DNA of 64,000 nt. Origin: Emticicia aquatilis (GTDB lineage Bacteria; Bacteroidota; Bacteroidia; Cytophagales; Spirosomataceae). Positions 1-6,898 of this stretch are shown in pieces. The notes under the pieces are model-generated. The model saw only the letters and a program-made list of their open reading frames with translations, was not told the DNA's origin and did not search any database. Every line of letters starts with the position of its first letter. The stretch's first letter is position 1. The translations under genes were made by a program, and so were the position numbers. Location of the stretch: assembly GCF_014644295.1 (NCBI RefSeq), contig NZ_BMKK01000003.1, positions 62,001 through 126,000 on the forward strand. Direction: 5' to 3'.

Positions 1-1
1 A

Positions 2-253
2 ATGGGCAATGACTCTTATGAACTTTGTAAAATGGGCGTAAGTGAAGCCGCTCGTGGCTTAGGAATTGGTGGACTAATTGGTGAGGCAGCTATTCAGAAA
101 GCCCGTGAGTTGGGAGCCAAACGTGTATATCTCGAAACCAACTCGAGTCTTACGCCTGCACTCACACTTTATGCAAAATTGGGTTTTGTACGAATCGAAA
201 ACTTTACATCGCCCTACGAGCGTGCCGATGTGGCTATGGAGTTGTATTTGTAA
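2..253 (+). CDS. GNAT-family N-acetyltransferase (3' part only)
   Basis: C-terminal half (83 residues visible) of a GNAT acetyltransferase, which moves an acetyl group from acetyl-CoA to an amine. Its N-terminal half lies outside the window. The segment RGLGIGG is the acetyl-CoA pyrophosphate-binding motif A (R/QxxGxG/A). It is followed by a helix, the strand VYLETN and the motif B-like stretch ALTLYAKLGFVRI, which is the usual family ending. The Met at the left edge is probably internal, because a whole GNAT domain needs about 140 residues. The substrate cannot be inferred. Two short hairpins follow directly after the stop. Confidence 0.85.
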   Translation: MGNDSYELCKMGVSEAARGLGIGGLIGEAAIQKARELGAKRVYLETNSSLTPALTLYAKLGFVRIENFTSPYERADVAMELYL

Positions 254-254
254 C

Positions 255-300
255 ACAATTCTCCGAATTGTAATCTTGACCAAACAATTTAGAAAATTGT
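255..300. repeat. Two tandem ACAATT hairpins (dispersed palindrome family)
   Basis: Two palindromes of the same 7-3-7 design sit side by side: ACAATTC-tcc-GAATTGT at 255-271 and ACAATTT-aga-AAATTGT at 284-300. A related, longer hairpin lies right after folA (30148-30174). They follow the acetyltransferase stop and precede the tpiA promoter, so they may stop or protect the upstream transcript. No long T run follows, so a repeat element is as likely as a terminator. Confidence 0.55.
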
Positions 301-313
301 TCTACAATTTCAA

Positions 314-345
314 TTTGTCAGACTATTAAAAAAGCGGTATCTTTG
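314..345 (+). promoter_or_regulatory. Bacteroidota-type promoter for tpiA
   Basis: TTTG at 314-317, a 20-nt spacer, and TATCTTTG at 338-345. This is a full match to the Bacteroidota primary sigma consensus TTG-N17-23-TAnnTTTG. It predicts a start of transcription near 350 and an untranslated leader of about 135 nt before tpiA. Confidence 0.7.
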
Positions 346-431
346 GGCGTTTAAGAGGGTATTTTATGTAATGTAAGTGTAAAACATAAAATTATTACCC
401 CAAGTCAACTATTAATTAAATTAGTCGTTTT

Positions 432-460
432 CTGTGGACTGTCGTCTATTGACCATCGAC
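432..460. repeat. Short GGACT/TTGACC/ATCGAC dispersed repeat
   Basis: The leader of tpiA carries a run built from alternating words (tggact, gtc, attgacc, atcgac). Similar runs occur at 3141-3173 and 3208-3237 between two minus-strand genes, so this is a dispersed intergenic element. No coding capacity was seen. Confidence 0.45.
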
Positions 461-486
461 TAAAAACAATCAAAGATTCTAAGAAA

Positions 487-1248
487 ATGAGAAAAAAAAT
501 CGCCGCTGGTAACTGGAAAATGAACAAAACTTTTGAAGAAGGTCAAATCTTGCTTTCGGAAGTTGTAAATATGGTAAAAGACGAAGTTGTAAATCCTAAC
601 GTACAAGTTGTGATTTGCGTACCGTTTCCTTATTTAAGCACTTTCGGAAAATTGATTGATACGCCAAAGGTTTCGTTGGGTGCTCAAAACTGTTATCCAA
701 AAGCTTCGGGTGCATATACAGGTGAAGTTTCGGTACCGATGTTGAAATCAGTTGGCGTTGGTCACGTAATCATTGGTCACAGTGAGCGTCGTCAGTATTT
801 CAATGAATCTGATGCGTTTTTAGCTGAGAAAGTCGATGCTATTTTGGCTGAAGGTCTTACACCGATTTTCTGTTGTGGTGAAACTTTGGAACAACGCAAC
901 GAAGGTATTCATTTCGATTTCGTTTGTGGACAAATCACTAATAGCCTTTTCCATCTTTCGGCTGAAGATTTGAAGAAAACCGTAATTGCTTATGAGCCAA
1001 TTTGGGCAATCGGTACGGGTGTAACTGCTTCAAACGACCAAGCACAAGAAATGCACAAAGTTTTGAGAGACCACTTAGCATCAAAATACGGTCAAGAAGT
1101 AGCTGACGAAATCTCTATCCTTTATGGTGGAAGCGTAAACGGAGGAAATGCTCAAGAACTTTTCGCTTGTCCAGATGTTGATGGTGGCTTAGTTGGTGGA
1201 GCTTCGTTGAAATCAAGAGAGTTTACGAATATTGCAAAGTCATTCTGA
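487..1248 (+). CDS. tpiA: Triosephosphate isomerase
   Basis: Cytoplasmic glycolytic enzyme interconverting dihydroxyacetone phosphate and glyceraldehyde 3-phosphate. The 253-residue length is normal for the (beta/alpha)8 barrel. Catalytic elements are in place: N9 and K11 in GNWKMN, H98 in GHSERR, E170 in YEPIWAIGTG (the flexible loop 6), and the phosphate-binding YGGSVNGGN near the end. ATG at 487 is preceded by an A-rich stretch and gives the expected N-terminus. The gene stands alone between its own promoter (314-345) and a terminator hairpin (1268-1312), so it appears monocistronic. Confidence 0.98.
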   Translation: MRKKIAAGNWKMNKTFEEGQILLSEVVNMVKDEVVNPNVQVVICVPFPYLSTFGKLIDTPKVSLGAQNCYPKASGAYTGEVSVPMLKSVGVGHVIIGHSERRQYFNESDAFLAEKVDAILAEGLTPIFCCGETLEQRNEGIHFDFVCGQITNSLFHLSAEDLKKTVIAYEPIWAIGTGVTASNDQAQEMHKVLRDHLASKYGQEVADEISILYGGSVNGGNAQELFACPDVDGGLVGGASLKSREFTNIAKSF

Positions 1249-1267
1249 TTAAAATAAATTTTGTTAG

Positions 1268-1312
1268 AAACCTTACAGGATTGAGAAGTGTTGCAATCTT
1301 GTAAGGTTTTTT
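1268..1312 (+). terminator. Intrinsic terminator after tpiA
   Basis: Inverted repeat of about 15 bp per arm (AAACCTTACAGGATT paired with AATCTTGTAAGGTTT) followed by a T run, 20 bp after the tpiA stop. The arms use the same CTTACAGG words as the hairpins at 23082-23116 and 55156-55191. Confidence 0.8.
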
Positions 1313-1407
1313 ATGTAAGACCCTTTTATAGGAATTCTATCAATAGTTGTAACTTTTTAGTATATAATTTTAAGTACCTGTTTTTACAAAAATTTGAAAT
1401 ATATCTT

Positions 1408-1415
1408 TATATTTG
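1408..1415 (+). promoter_or_regulatory. TAnnTTTG -7 element before the toxin-antitoxin pair
   Basis: TATATTTG matches the Bacteroidota -7 consensus and lies 20 nt before the ATG at 1436. No good TTG was found at the usual distance upstream, so the call rests on the -7 element alone. It sits downstream of a possible TTG start at 1394, which argues against that start. Confidence 0.45.
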
Positions 1416-1435
1416 TTTCAAAACATATAAGAAAT

Positions 1436-1684
1436 ATGCTAACTGATGCACAGTTGAAACCTGCTTTTCATCAATTAATTGATACGATTGATAATAAAGA
1501 GTATCTGCGTGAACTCTACGATAGCATTGCAGGTCTTTTACCTATCAAAGGAGATATACTTGATGGTTTAACTCAAAAAGAACTTGAAAGAACGCAACAA
1601 TCTATTAATCAAGCTAAATCAAATGAGACAATATCTGACGATTTAGTTCGTCAAAAAATTGCTCAAAAATGGAATATTCAATAG
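1436..1684 (+). CDS. Probable antitoxin of a RelE/ParE-type pair
   Basis: Small soluble protein of 82 residues, mostly helical, ending in DDLVRQKIAQKWNIQ. It is followed with a 16-bp overlap by a RelE/ParE-like toxin gene. Size, order and overlap are those of type II antitoxins, which bind the toxin through a C-terminal helix and repress their own promoter through an N-terminal part. I do not see a clear ribbon-helix-helix or helix-turn-helix signature, so the assignment is mainly by context. ATG 1436 was preferred over a TTG at 1394 because the -7 promoter element lies between them. Confidence 0.65.
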   Translation: MLTDAQLKPAFHQLIDTIDNKEYLRELYDSIAGLLPIKGDILDGLTQKELERTQQSINQAKSNETISDDLVRQKIAQKWNIQ

Positions 1685-1956
1685 TTTGGACTACAACTGC
1701 TGAAGCAGACTTTGATGCAATTATTGGATATATCTCAACAAGTCAAAATCATGAACGAGCTATTGATTTTGTTCGTTTGGTTTATAGTAAAATTGATTTG
1801 ATTGCAAAAATGCCCTTTATTGGTATCGAATCTCAACAAATAAAGACAATTCGTCGTATTTTAATTTCAAAAAACTACTCCCTGCTTTATCAGGTAAATA
1901 ACGAACAAGTGCTTCTAATCAGAATTGTAGATAATCGAAGTGCATTTAGTTTTTGA
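1669..1956 (+). CDS. RelE/ParE-family toxin
   Basis: A 95-residue protein with the RelE/ParE fold pattern: a first strand YSIVWTTTAEADFDAI, two helices, then MPFIG (the family's P-x-x-G turn), RRILISKNYSLLYQVN and a final strand LLIRIVDNRSAF. ParE members act on gyrase and RelE members cleave mRNA on ribosomes, and the sequence alone does not decide which. Translation is probably coupled to the antitoxin gene, which it overlaps by 16 bp. The terminal NRSAF, a short variant of the NRQ/DP-like ending, is typical. Only 4 bp separate its stop from the convergent gene. Confidence 0.85.
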   Translation: MEYSIVWTTTAEADFDAIIGYISTSQNHERAIDFVRLVYSKIDLIAKMPFIGIESQQIKTIRRILISKNYSLLYQVNNEQVLLIRIVDNRSAFSF

Positions 1957-1960
1957 AAGT

Positions 1961-3133
1961 TTAACCTTCAATCAAATGTCCGCAAAATTGAGCTTTATTA
2001 TCTAAAATTTTCCCACCTCTACGATAACCCAGCCCACAGGCTTCACCTACAAAAAATACACCTGCTTGGTATGAGTTTCCTGCATTATCTTTCAAAAAAT
2101 CGGTATATTCTTGAAAAACTGTGTTTTGTTCAAAATACTCTCCTTCGGTCGAGGTTTCGGTAGTGCCTGATGGCGAAATGATGCGAATATTTGCTCCTTC
2201 TCGCCCAAAAAGTACTTTTTCTACACAAGTTTTGCCTAAAATTGCTTGCGAGGAAGTCTCTAAAAGTAGAGGATGATTTGGGTACAATTCCCACAGAATT
2301 TTCAAAATTGCTTTTGATTGAAAAAGTAATGTATAGGCAGGATTCAGAATTACAGCCTTTTGGTTTTTCGAGATTTCGGTTAAAATCTGAGCTAATTCGG
2401 GTTCGTCCCAACCAATATATTCCCACGGAATAAGTTTGAACCAAAAGTCATATTTCGTAAAACTTCCACTATCAGTGTTGTACTTGAAAATACCTTCAAT
2501 GGCCGAAAATTCCACGTTTTCGATATAATCAAACGTTACTTCAAAGCCTGCTTCTTTGGCGGCTTCGCCCAAAACTTGCATGTTGGTATCGTCTTCGGGA
2601 AAATCTTTCATCGTCGAAATCAGCAAAGTTTTCTGAAAACTCGGATTTTGGCGGTGCAATTCTCTGAATTTTTCTACGAAAGTTTCATACAAAGTATTGA
2701 ATTGTTGGCTTTCATCGAGATAATTTGCTTTCAACGAAGCCCACTGCACAACGGCAGTTTCTGGAATACAAGTAGCCGTATCGGCATTGAATTCTATCAA
2801 TTTTATTGGTTTTCCATCAACGCCACCACTCAAGTCGAATCGGCCATAAATGTGCCAATTTGCATCGTTTTCCCACGAATATTCAATTAATTCAATCAAA
2901 TTTTCAGGAATACCGAGTTCGGCGTAACGCTCGTTATCAATTACATGTTGGGCGGCTGCAATGTACATTTCGTAAAGCTCATTGGCCGCATCGAAATAGC
3001 TTTCGGCTTCTTCTTCCGACACAACCACCATTTCGTTGGTAATATAAGGCAAGGTATCTTCGCCGAGCATCCAATTCCAGCCAATGTTGCGGAGCGATGC
3101 TTCGGGTGAGATTGTGAGATTTTTTAATTTCAT
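1961..3133 (-). CDS. Glutathionylspermidine synthase-family ATP-grasp protein
   Basis: A 390-residue cytoplasmic protein of the glutathionylspermidine synthase/YgiC family. These ATP-grasp ligases join a carboxylate to an amine with ATP. Supporting segments are the N-terminal GWNWMLGEDTLPYI, DANWHIYGRFDL, KLIEFNADTATCIPET (typical E-F-N-x-D-T core), LIPWEYIGWDEPELAQIL, LNPAYTLLFQSKAILKILWEL, and the ending FFVGEACGLGYRRGG. No amidase half as in E. coli Gsp is present, so the true product is unknown. Start 3133 (ATG) is preferred over a TTG 27 nt upstream. It follows, in the same direction, a lipoprotein gene with a layout like E. coli YgiB, which sits next to ygiC. Confidence 0.85.
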   Translation of the reverse strand: MKLKNLTISPEASLRNIGWNWMLGEDTLPYITNEMVVVSEEEAESYFDAANELYEMYIAAAQHVIDNERYAELGIPENLIELIEYSWENDANWHIYGRFDLSGGVDGKPIKLIEFNADTATCIPETAVVQWASLKANYLDESQQFNTLYETFVEKFRELHRQNPSFQKTLLISTMKDFPEDDTNMQVLGEAAKEAGFEVTFDYIENVEFSAIEGIFKYNTDSGSFTKYDFWFKLIPWEYIGWDEPELAQILTEISKNQKAVILNPAYTLLFQSKAILKILWELYPNHPLLLETSSQAILGKTCVEKVLFGREGANIRIISPSGTTETSTEGEYFEQNTVFQEYTDFLKDNAGNSYQAGVFFVGEACGLGYRRGGKILDNKAQFCGHLIEG

Positions 3134-3140
3134 GATTTTT

Positions 3141-3237
3141 AGTCCATGGTCAAGAGACAATTGTCCATGGTCATTAAATATGTTTTGTCTAAAAACTTTA
3201 AATTTATACTGTTGACTATCGACGGTTGACCGTGGAC
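3141..3237. repeat. Dispersed repeat between the lipoprotein and ATP-grasp genes
   Basis: Two runs of the same kind as at 432-460: GTCCATGGTC...TTGTCCATGGTC at 3142-3172, and a run with gttgac, tatcgac, ggttgacc, gtggact at 3208-3237. The two runs read in opposite orientations, so a folded transcript is possible. The spacer encodes nothing convincing. Confidence 0.45.
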
Positions 3238-3241
3238 TTTC

Positions 3242-3913
3242 TTACGAACTATGGCTACTATGGCTCGAACTATGGAAAAATCCGCTACGGCCACCCACGG
3301 GGCGTGCCATCGTAGTACGAGAATTACCGATGTTTTGGTGAATTTGGTTCGACCTATCAAACGCACTTCGAGTGGCGTAATAAGTCATTAATCCAGTACC
3401 ACCAAAGTGATGACGACGATGACGTGAAGTATCTGCCCTTGAACCCGAATTTTGTGCAACACCATTAACATCGGGGCGATAATTGGCATAATTCGGACTC
3501 ATCGTTTTAGCCAATAAATAGCCCATTCCGCCAAACAAAAGAGCATTTGAAAGATTACTGCTTTGGCCAATTGTGTTCGGACTTGTTTTCACTTCGCTGT
3601 CGATAAGGCCTTGCACAACTTTGGGTGATAGACTATCTTTTTTACCATCGAGGTAGGTTACGATGGCTACCGAACTATCAATCGGCACCTCTTTTTCGTT
3701 AGTGATTTTGAAAACTCCTTTTTCGGTTTCCGAAATATAGGTTTTCACACCTTTGGTATAAACTTCTTCGTATTCATACTCTTCTTCGTCGGAGCTATCG
3801 CTTCCACAGCTTTGGAGTGCAACACTATTGCCCATAATTGTAAGGGCGATTGTGCCACTAATGGTAATATCTTTAACTTTTTTGATAAAAGTTTTTTTGC
3901 TAATAGGAGTCAT
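3242..3913 (-). CDS. DUF1190/YgiB-like protein with lipoprotein-like N-terminus
   Basis: A 223-residue exported protein. The N-terminus is basic (KKTFIKKVKD), then hydrophobic (ISGTIALTIMGNSVAL), then QSC followed by an acidic DSSDEEEYEYEEVY stretch, resembling a lipoprotein signal with Cys near residue 36. The rest is low in complexity, with GGMGYLLAKTM in the middle and a Gly/Ser/His/Arg-rich tail. E. coli YgiB has the same order: lipobox, a short conserved middle with a small GG-rich hydrophobic segment, and a Gly/Ser-rich tail, next to ygiC. The downstream gene here is the ygiC homologue, which supports the call. ATG 3913 was chosen over a TTG at 3955. Confidence 0.6.
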   Translation of the reverse strand: MTPISKKTFIKKVKDITISGTIALTIMGNSVALQSCGSDSSDEEEYEYEEVYTKGVKTYISETEKGVFKITNEKEVPIDSSVAIVTYLDGKKDSLSPKVVQGLIDSEVKTSPNTIGQSSNLSNALLFGGMGYLLAKTMSPNYANYRPDVNGVAQNSGSRADTSRHRRHHFGGTGLMTYYATRSAFDRSNQIHQNIGNSRTTMARPVGGRSGFFHSSSHSSHSS

Positions 3914-4041
3914 TTTTCGATATTGTAAGAGCGGTTTAGTAAATTTATGTGTCAAATATTTAGTAAATGCTGCAATTAAGAAAGAATCTTGGTAGGAATG
4001 GTTATTTTTCCTTGTAATTTGGTGTTTTTCTCGGACAATTT

Positions 4042-4941
4042 ATGAAGTATTTTCTGTTTTTGATATTTTTAGGATTTGGGAGGGCAGTGGCTCAAAACCC
4101 TTATGTACAGGTGCTGGGTGTGGCACAAGATGGCGGTTTTCCGCAGGCAAATTGTCAAAAAGAATGTTGTAAAGCTGTTTTTGATGGAAAAACTGCCCGC
4201 CAGTTTGTTTCGTGCATAGCGGTTATTGACCCAGTTTCAAAACAACAATGGATATTTGACGCCACACCAGATTTTACGCAGCAATTACATTTGCTCAATA
4301 ACCCCGTACCTAAAAACTTGGGTATTTTCCTGACCCACGCACATATTGGGCATTATACGGGAATTATGTATTTGGGTCGAGAAGCAATGGGAGCCAACCA
4401 AGTGAAGGTTTATGCCATGCCCAAAATGAAAAACTTTATCGAGCAAAATGGGCCGTGGAGCCAGTTGGTAGCCTTACGAAACATTGATTTACAGCCAATT
4501 AAGGAAGATTTGGTCATTGTCTTAAACGAACGTGTGAGCGTACAGCCTTTCAGAGTGCCACACCGTGATGAGTTTTCGGAAACGGTTGGTTATAAGATAT
4601 TTACGCCCAATAAAAGTTTAGTGTTTATTCCTGATATTGATAAATGGCAAAAATGGAATAGAAGTCTGGAGGAGCTAATCAAATCAGTCGATTATGCTTT
4701 TTTAGATGGTACTTTTTATAAAGATGGAGAAATTAATCGCCCAATGAGTGAAGTACCGCACCCGTTCGTGACCGAAACGATGGATTTATTGAAAAACTTA
4801 CCAGCTACCGAGAAAGCCAAAGTACATTTTATTCATTTTAACCACACAAATCCTGTAATAAACCCTAAATCTTTAGAAAATAAAGAAGTCAGACAGAAAG
4901 GTTTTAAAGTAGCTTTTCAAGGGGAGAAAGTGGAATTGTAA
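4042..4941 (+). CDS. Secreted PqqB-like metallo-beta-lactamase-fold hydrolase
   Basis: A 299-residue protein with a signal peptide (hydrophobic 2-15, cleavage near AVAQ-NP). The mature start YVQVLGVAQDGGFPQANC resembles PqqB-type proteins. The metal motif is THAHIGHYTG, a variant of HxHxDH with Gly in place of the usual Asp. Further metal-site candidates are H in VPHRDEFSETVGY, D in FIPDIDKW and FLDGTFY, and H in FIHFNHTNP. Members of this fold outside PQQ operons are probably hydrolases of unknown substrate, here acting in the periplasm. No other pqq gene is nearby, so a role in PQQ synthesis is unlikely. Confidence 0.75.
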   Translation: MKYFLFLIFLGFGRAVAQNPYVQVLGVAQDGGFPQANCQKECCKAVFDGKTARQFVSCIAVIDPVSKQQWIFDATPDFTQQLHLLNNPVPKNLGIFLTHAHIGHYTGIMYLGREAMGANQVKVYAMPKMKNFIEQNGPWSQLVALRNIDLQPIKEDLVIVLNERVSVQPFRVPHRDEFSETVGYKIFTPNKSLVFIPDIDKWQKWNRSLEELIKSVDYAFLDGTFYKDGEINRPMSEVPHPFVTETMDLLKNLPATEKAKVHFIHFNHTNPVINPKSLENKEVRQKGFKVAFQGEKVEL

Positions 4942-5081
4942 AACTCGATTTAATCGGGGGAGGGATAATAGAAAGAATCGCAACTCTGAAAGGGTTAAAC
5001 CCATTTAGGGTTCGTTTTTGTATTTCAACTTTTACACCGATTAGCAATCGGTGCTATTCGAGTTTGACACTTTTAGTGTCA
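4942..5081. repeat. Composite palindromic repeat region
   Basis: An outer inverted pair AACTCGA (4942-4948) and TCGAGTT (5058-5064) encloses AGGGTTAAACCC...AGGGTT, then CACCGATT-agc-AATCGGTG at 5035-5053. TGACAC-tttta-GTGTCA follows at 5065-5081. Several nested hairpins in 140 bp between two plus-strand genes look like an intergenic repeat insertion. The last hairpin ends 30 bp before the AT-rich DUF2971 gene. Confidence 0.6.
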
Positions 5082-5110
5082 TTAAATACATGATTGACTA
5101 ATTAGAAAAT

Positions 5111-6154
5111 ATGAAAGGATATAAATATAGAGGGAGAGATACTTTTGAAAGAGATTTGGAGAGCATTTTAAATAATCAACTATATGCGTCTTCATTTGAC
5201 AAATTGAATGACCCATTTGAAGCTACTTTTAAAGAAGAGATTTCTCAATTTGGTGAAACTCTTAAAATGTTAGGAGTAGATTCAAGTGAGGTTAAACACA
5301 ATTTCAAAGAGGTACTTGATTACACTTCAAAATTGGGTATTTATTCTTTATCTTATACTCCAATAAATGAATTGATGTGGGCACATTACTCTTCCTCTCA
5401 CGAAGGTTTTTGTATAGAATATGATATTGAAAAAATCAAATGGAGTGAGTTTGAAAATAGGTTTATAAAAGAGTTGGATGTAGATTATAAAGATGCTATA
5501 CCTGTACTAAAATGGGATGATATTTATGATTTAGAAAATGTGTTAAAAAAAATGTATGCAACTAAATCGTTATCATGGCAATATGAAAAAGAGGTACGAC
5601 TATTATTTGATAATTATGGATTAAAGAGTTATCACTCCTCAGCTCTGACAGGGATTTATTTTGGAGCTAAAATGTCAGACAATTTGAAACAAATACTGAT
5701 AAATTCTTTGAAAAACAGAGATATAAAGTTTTATCAAATATCAAAAGGACTAAACTCTTATCATATAGAAAGTAGATTAGTACATGAAAATAAGCGAATA
5801 ATAATCAATAAATTAGATTTTGATTCCTTTGAAATACTAAGAACTAATCATTCTATACAAATAGAGGTTTTTGATATTTGGTATAAAGATAATGATATAA
5901 GCACTGATGCTATTCTTTCCTTCGTTAAAGCATTTACTGAGAATATCTCAACAAAAAAATGTATAATAAATATATTTAATGATAAATCTATTCAGCATTT
6001 ACTTGGAAAGTCTCCTTTGACAAAAGAAGAATATTTACAATTTGCAGATTGTTATATTGCCGACTATAATTACGTAACTCCTAATGTTATTTATCCATAT
6101 CCTTACCAAGATATAAGGTATAAAGAATATGGCGGTCAAAACTGGAAAAAGTAA
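5111..6154 (+). CDS. DUF2971 family protein
   Basis: A 347-residue cytoplasmic protein. The N-terminal half has the DUF2971 pattern: YKYRG at the start, LYASSFDKLNDPFEATF, IYSLSYTPINELMWAHYSSSHEGFCIEYD, then KSLSWQYEKEVRLLFDN and ALTGIYFGAKMS. The C-terminal third (about 225-347) is not recognised. The molecular function of the family is unknown. The gene is visibly richer in A and T than its neighbours, with many AAT/ATA/TTA codons, and is preceded by a dense palindromic repeat. Both facts suggest recent acquisition. Confidence 0.8.
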   Translation: MKGYKYRGRDTFERDLESILNNQLYASSFDKLNDPFEATFKEEISQFGETLKMLGVDSSEVKHNFKEVLDYTSKLGIYSLSYTPINELMWAHYSSSHEGFCIEYDIEKIKWSEFENRFIKELDVDYKDAIPVLKWDDIYDLENVLKKMYATKSLSWQYEKEVRLLFDNYGLKSYHSSALTGIYFGAKMSDNLKQILINSLKNRDIKFYQISKGLNSYHIESRLVHENKRIIINKLDFDSFEILRTNHSIQIEVFDIWYKDNDISTDAILSFVKAFTENISTKKCIINIFNDKSIQHLLGKSPLTKEEYLQFADCYIADYNYVTPNVIYPYPYQDIRYKEYGGQNWKK

Positions 6155-6169
6155 AACAAACACAATTAT

Positions 6170-6877
6170 ATGGACAAAAAACACCGCACATTGCTCATCA
6201 TTATATCAATCGTTGGCTGGACTGCTATTGGTGGTTTGGGTTGGTATTTTATCAATAGCTATACTTCTAAGCCTAAAAAGGTTCGAGGTGTGGCCGAGTA
6301 CGATACGCTCGTTCAGCCGACGCATTACAAAACGATTCCATCACAAGCTTTCAAAAATGTAATACTCGAAACGGATTTAGGCCCAGTACAAATTTATTTT
6401 GAACCAAGCGAAAAACATTCGGTAAAATTTCATCAATCGTATCTAAAATATGTAGATATTGCATACAGGGGAGATACCTTAGTCATTCATGCCAAAAAGA
6501 CACCAAAATCTACCAAAGAAGAGCCAGTGTTTAAGCAAATATATGTTTATACGCCCGATATAAAATATTATCAAGGAGAAGCAAGTCAGACTACTTTTTC
6601 GTATTTTAACATTGAGAAACTAAAAGTTGACAGCCGTAGCAGTTGGATGCGTTTTTACGGGTGCAAAATTGAAAATTTAGAACTTCTCACCGACCATCCG
6701 TGCAATTATCGTTTAGAAGAAAACTCTTATTTTGGCAAAGTGAGAGCCGATATAAACGAAAATAGTGCCATGACTTGCCTGAGTTATATTCAGAATGACC
6801 TCATTATCAAAACCAAAGATTTCAAGAAAATTGATATTAGTAAGGAAAATGTGAAGAAGTTATTGGTTGAAAAATAG
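6170..6877 (+). CDS. Membrane-anchored beta-solenoid-like protein (DUF2807-like)
   Basis: A 235-residue protein with one N-terminal membrane helix (about 7-28, LLIIISIVGWTAIGGLGWYF) and an extracytoplasmic remainder made of short repeating strands (VILETDLGPVQIYF, VDIAYRGDTLVIHA, IYVYTPDIKYYQG, KLKVDSRSSWMRFYGCKIENLELL). This pattern resembles the putative adhesin/auto-transporter-like DUF2807 solenoids common in Bacteroidota. The assignment is by pattern only. It begins 15 bp after the DUF2971 gene and ends 21 bp before the subtilase gene, so it may share a transcript with the latter. Confidence 0.55.
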   Translation: MDKKHRTLLIIISIVGWTAIGGLGWYFINSYTSKPKKVRGVAEYDTLVQPTHYKTIPSQAFKNVILETDLGPVQIYFEPSEKHSVKFHQSYLKYVDIAYRGDTLVIHAKKTPKSTKEEPVFKQIYVYTPDIKYYQGEASQTTFSYFNIEKLKVDSRSSWMRFYGCKIENLELLTDHPCNYRLEENSYFGKVRADINENSAMTCLSYIQNDLIIKTKDFKKIDISKENVKKLLVEK

Positions 6878-6898
6878 CCTGAGTAAATATTTGAAGCC

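Noticed and set aside
3139-3366. 75-codon minus-strand frame between the lipoprotein and ATP-grasp genes
   Set aside because: Runs through the dispersed repeat and the 3' end of the lipoprotein gene in a different frame.
6129-6362. 77-codon frame overlapping two plus-strand genes
   Set aside because: Overlaps the well-supported membrane-anchored protein in another frame and has no recognisable feature.
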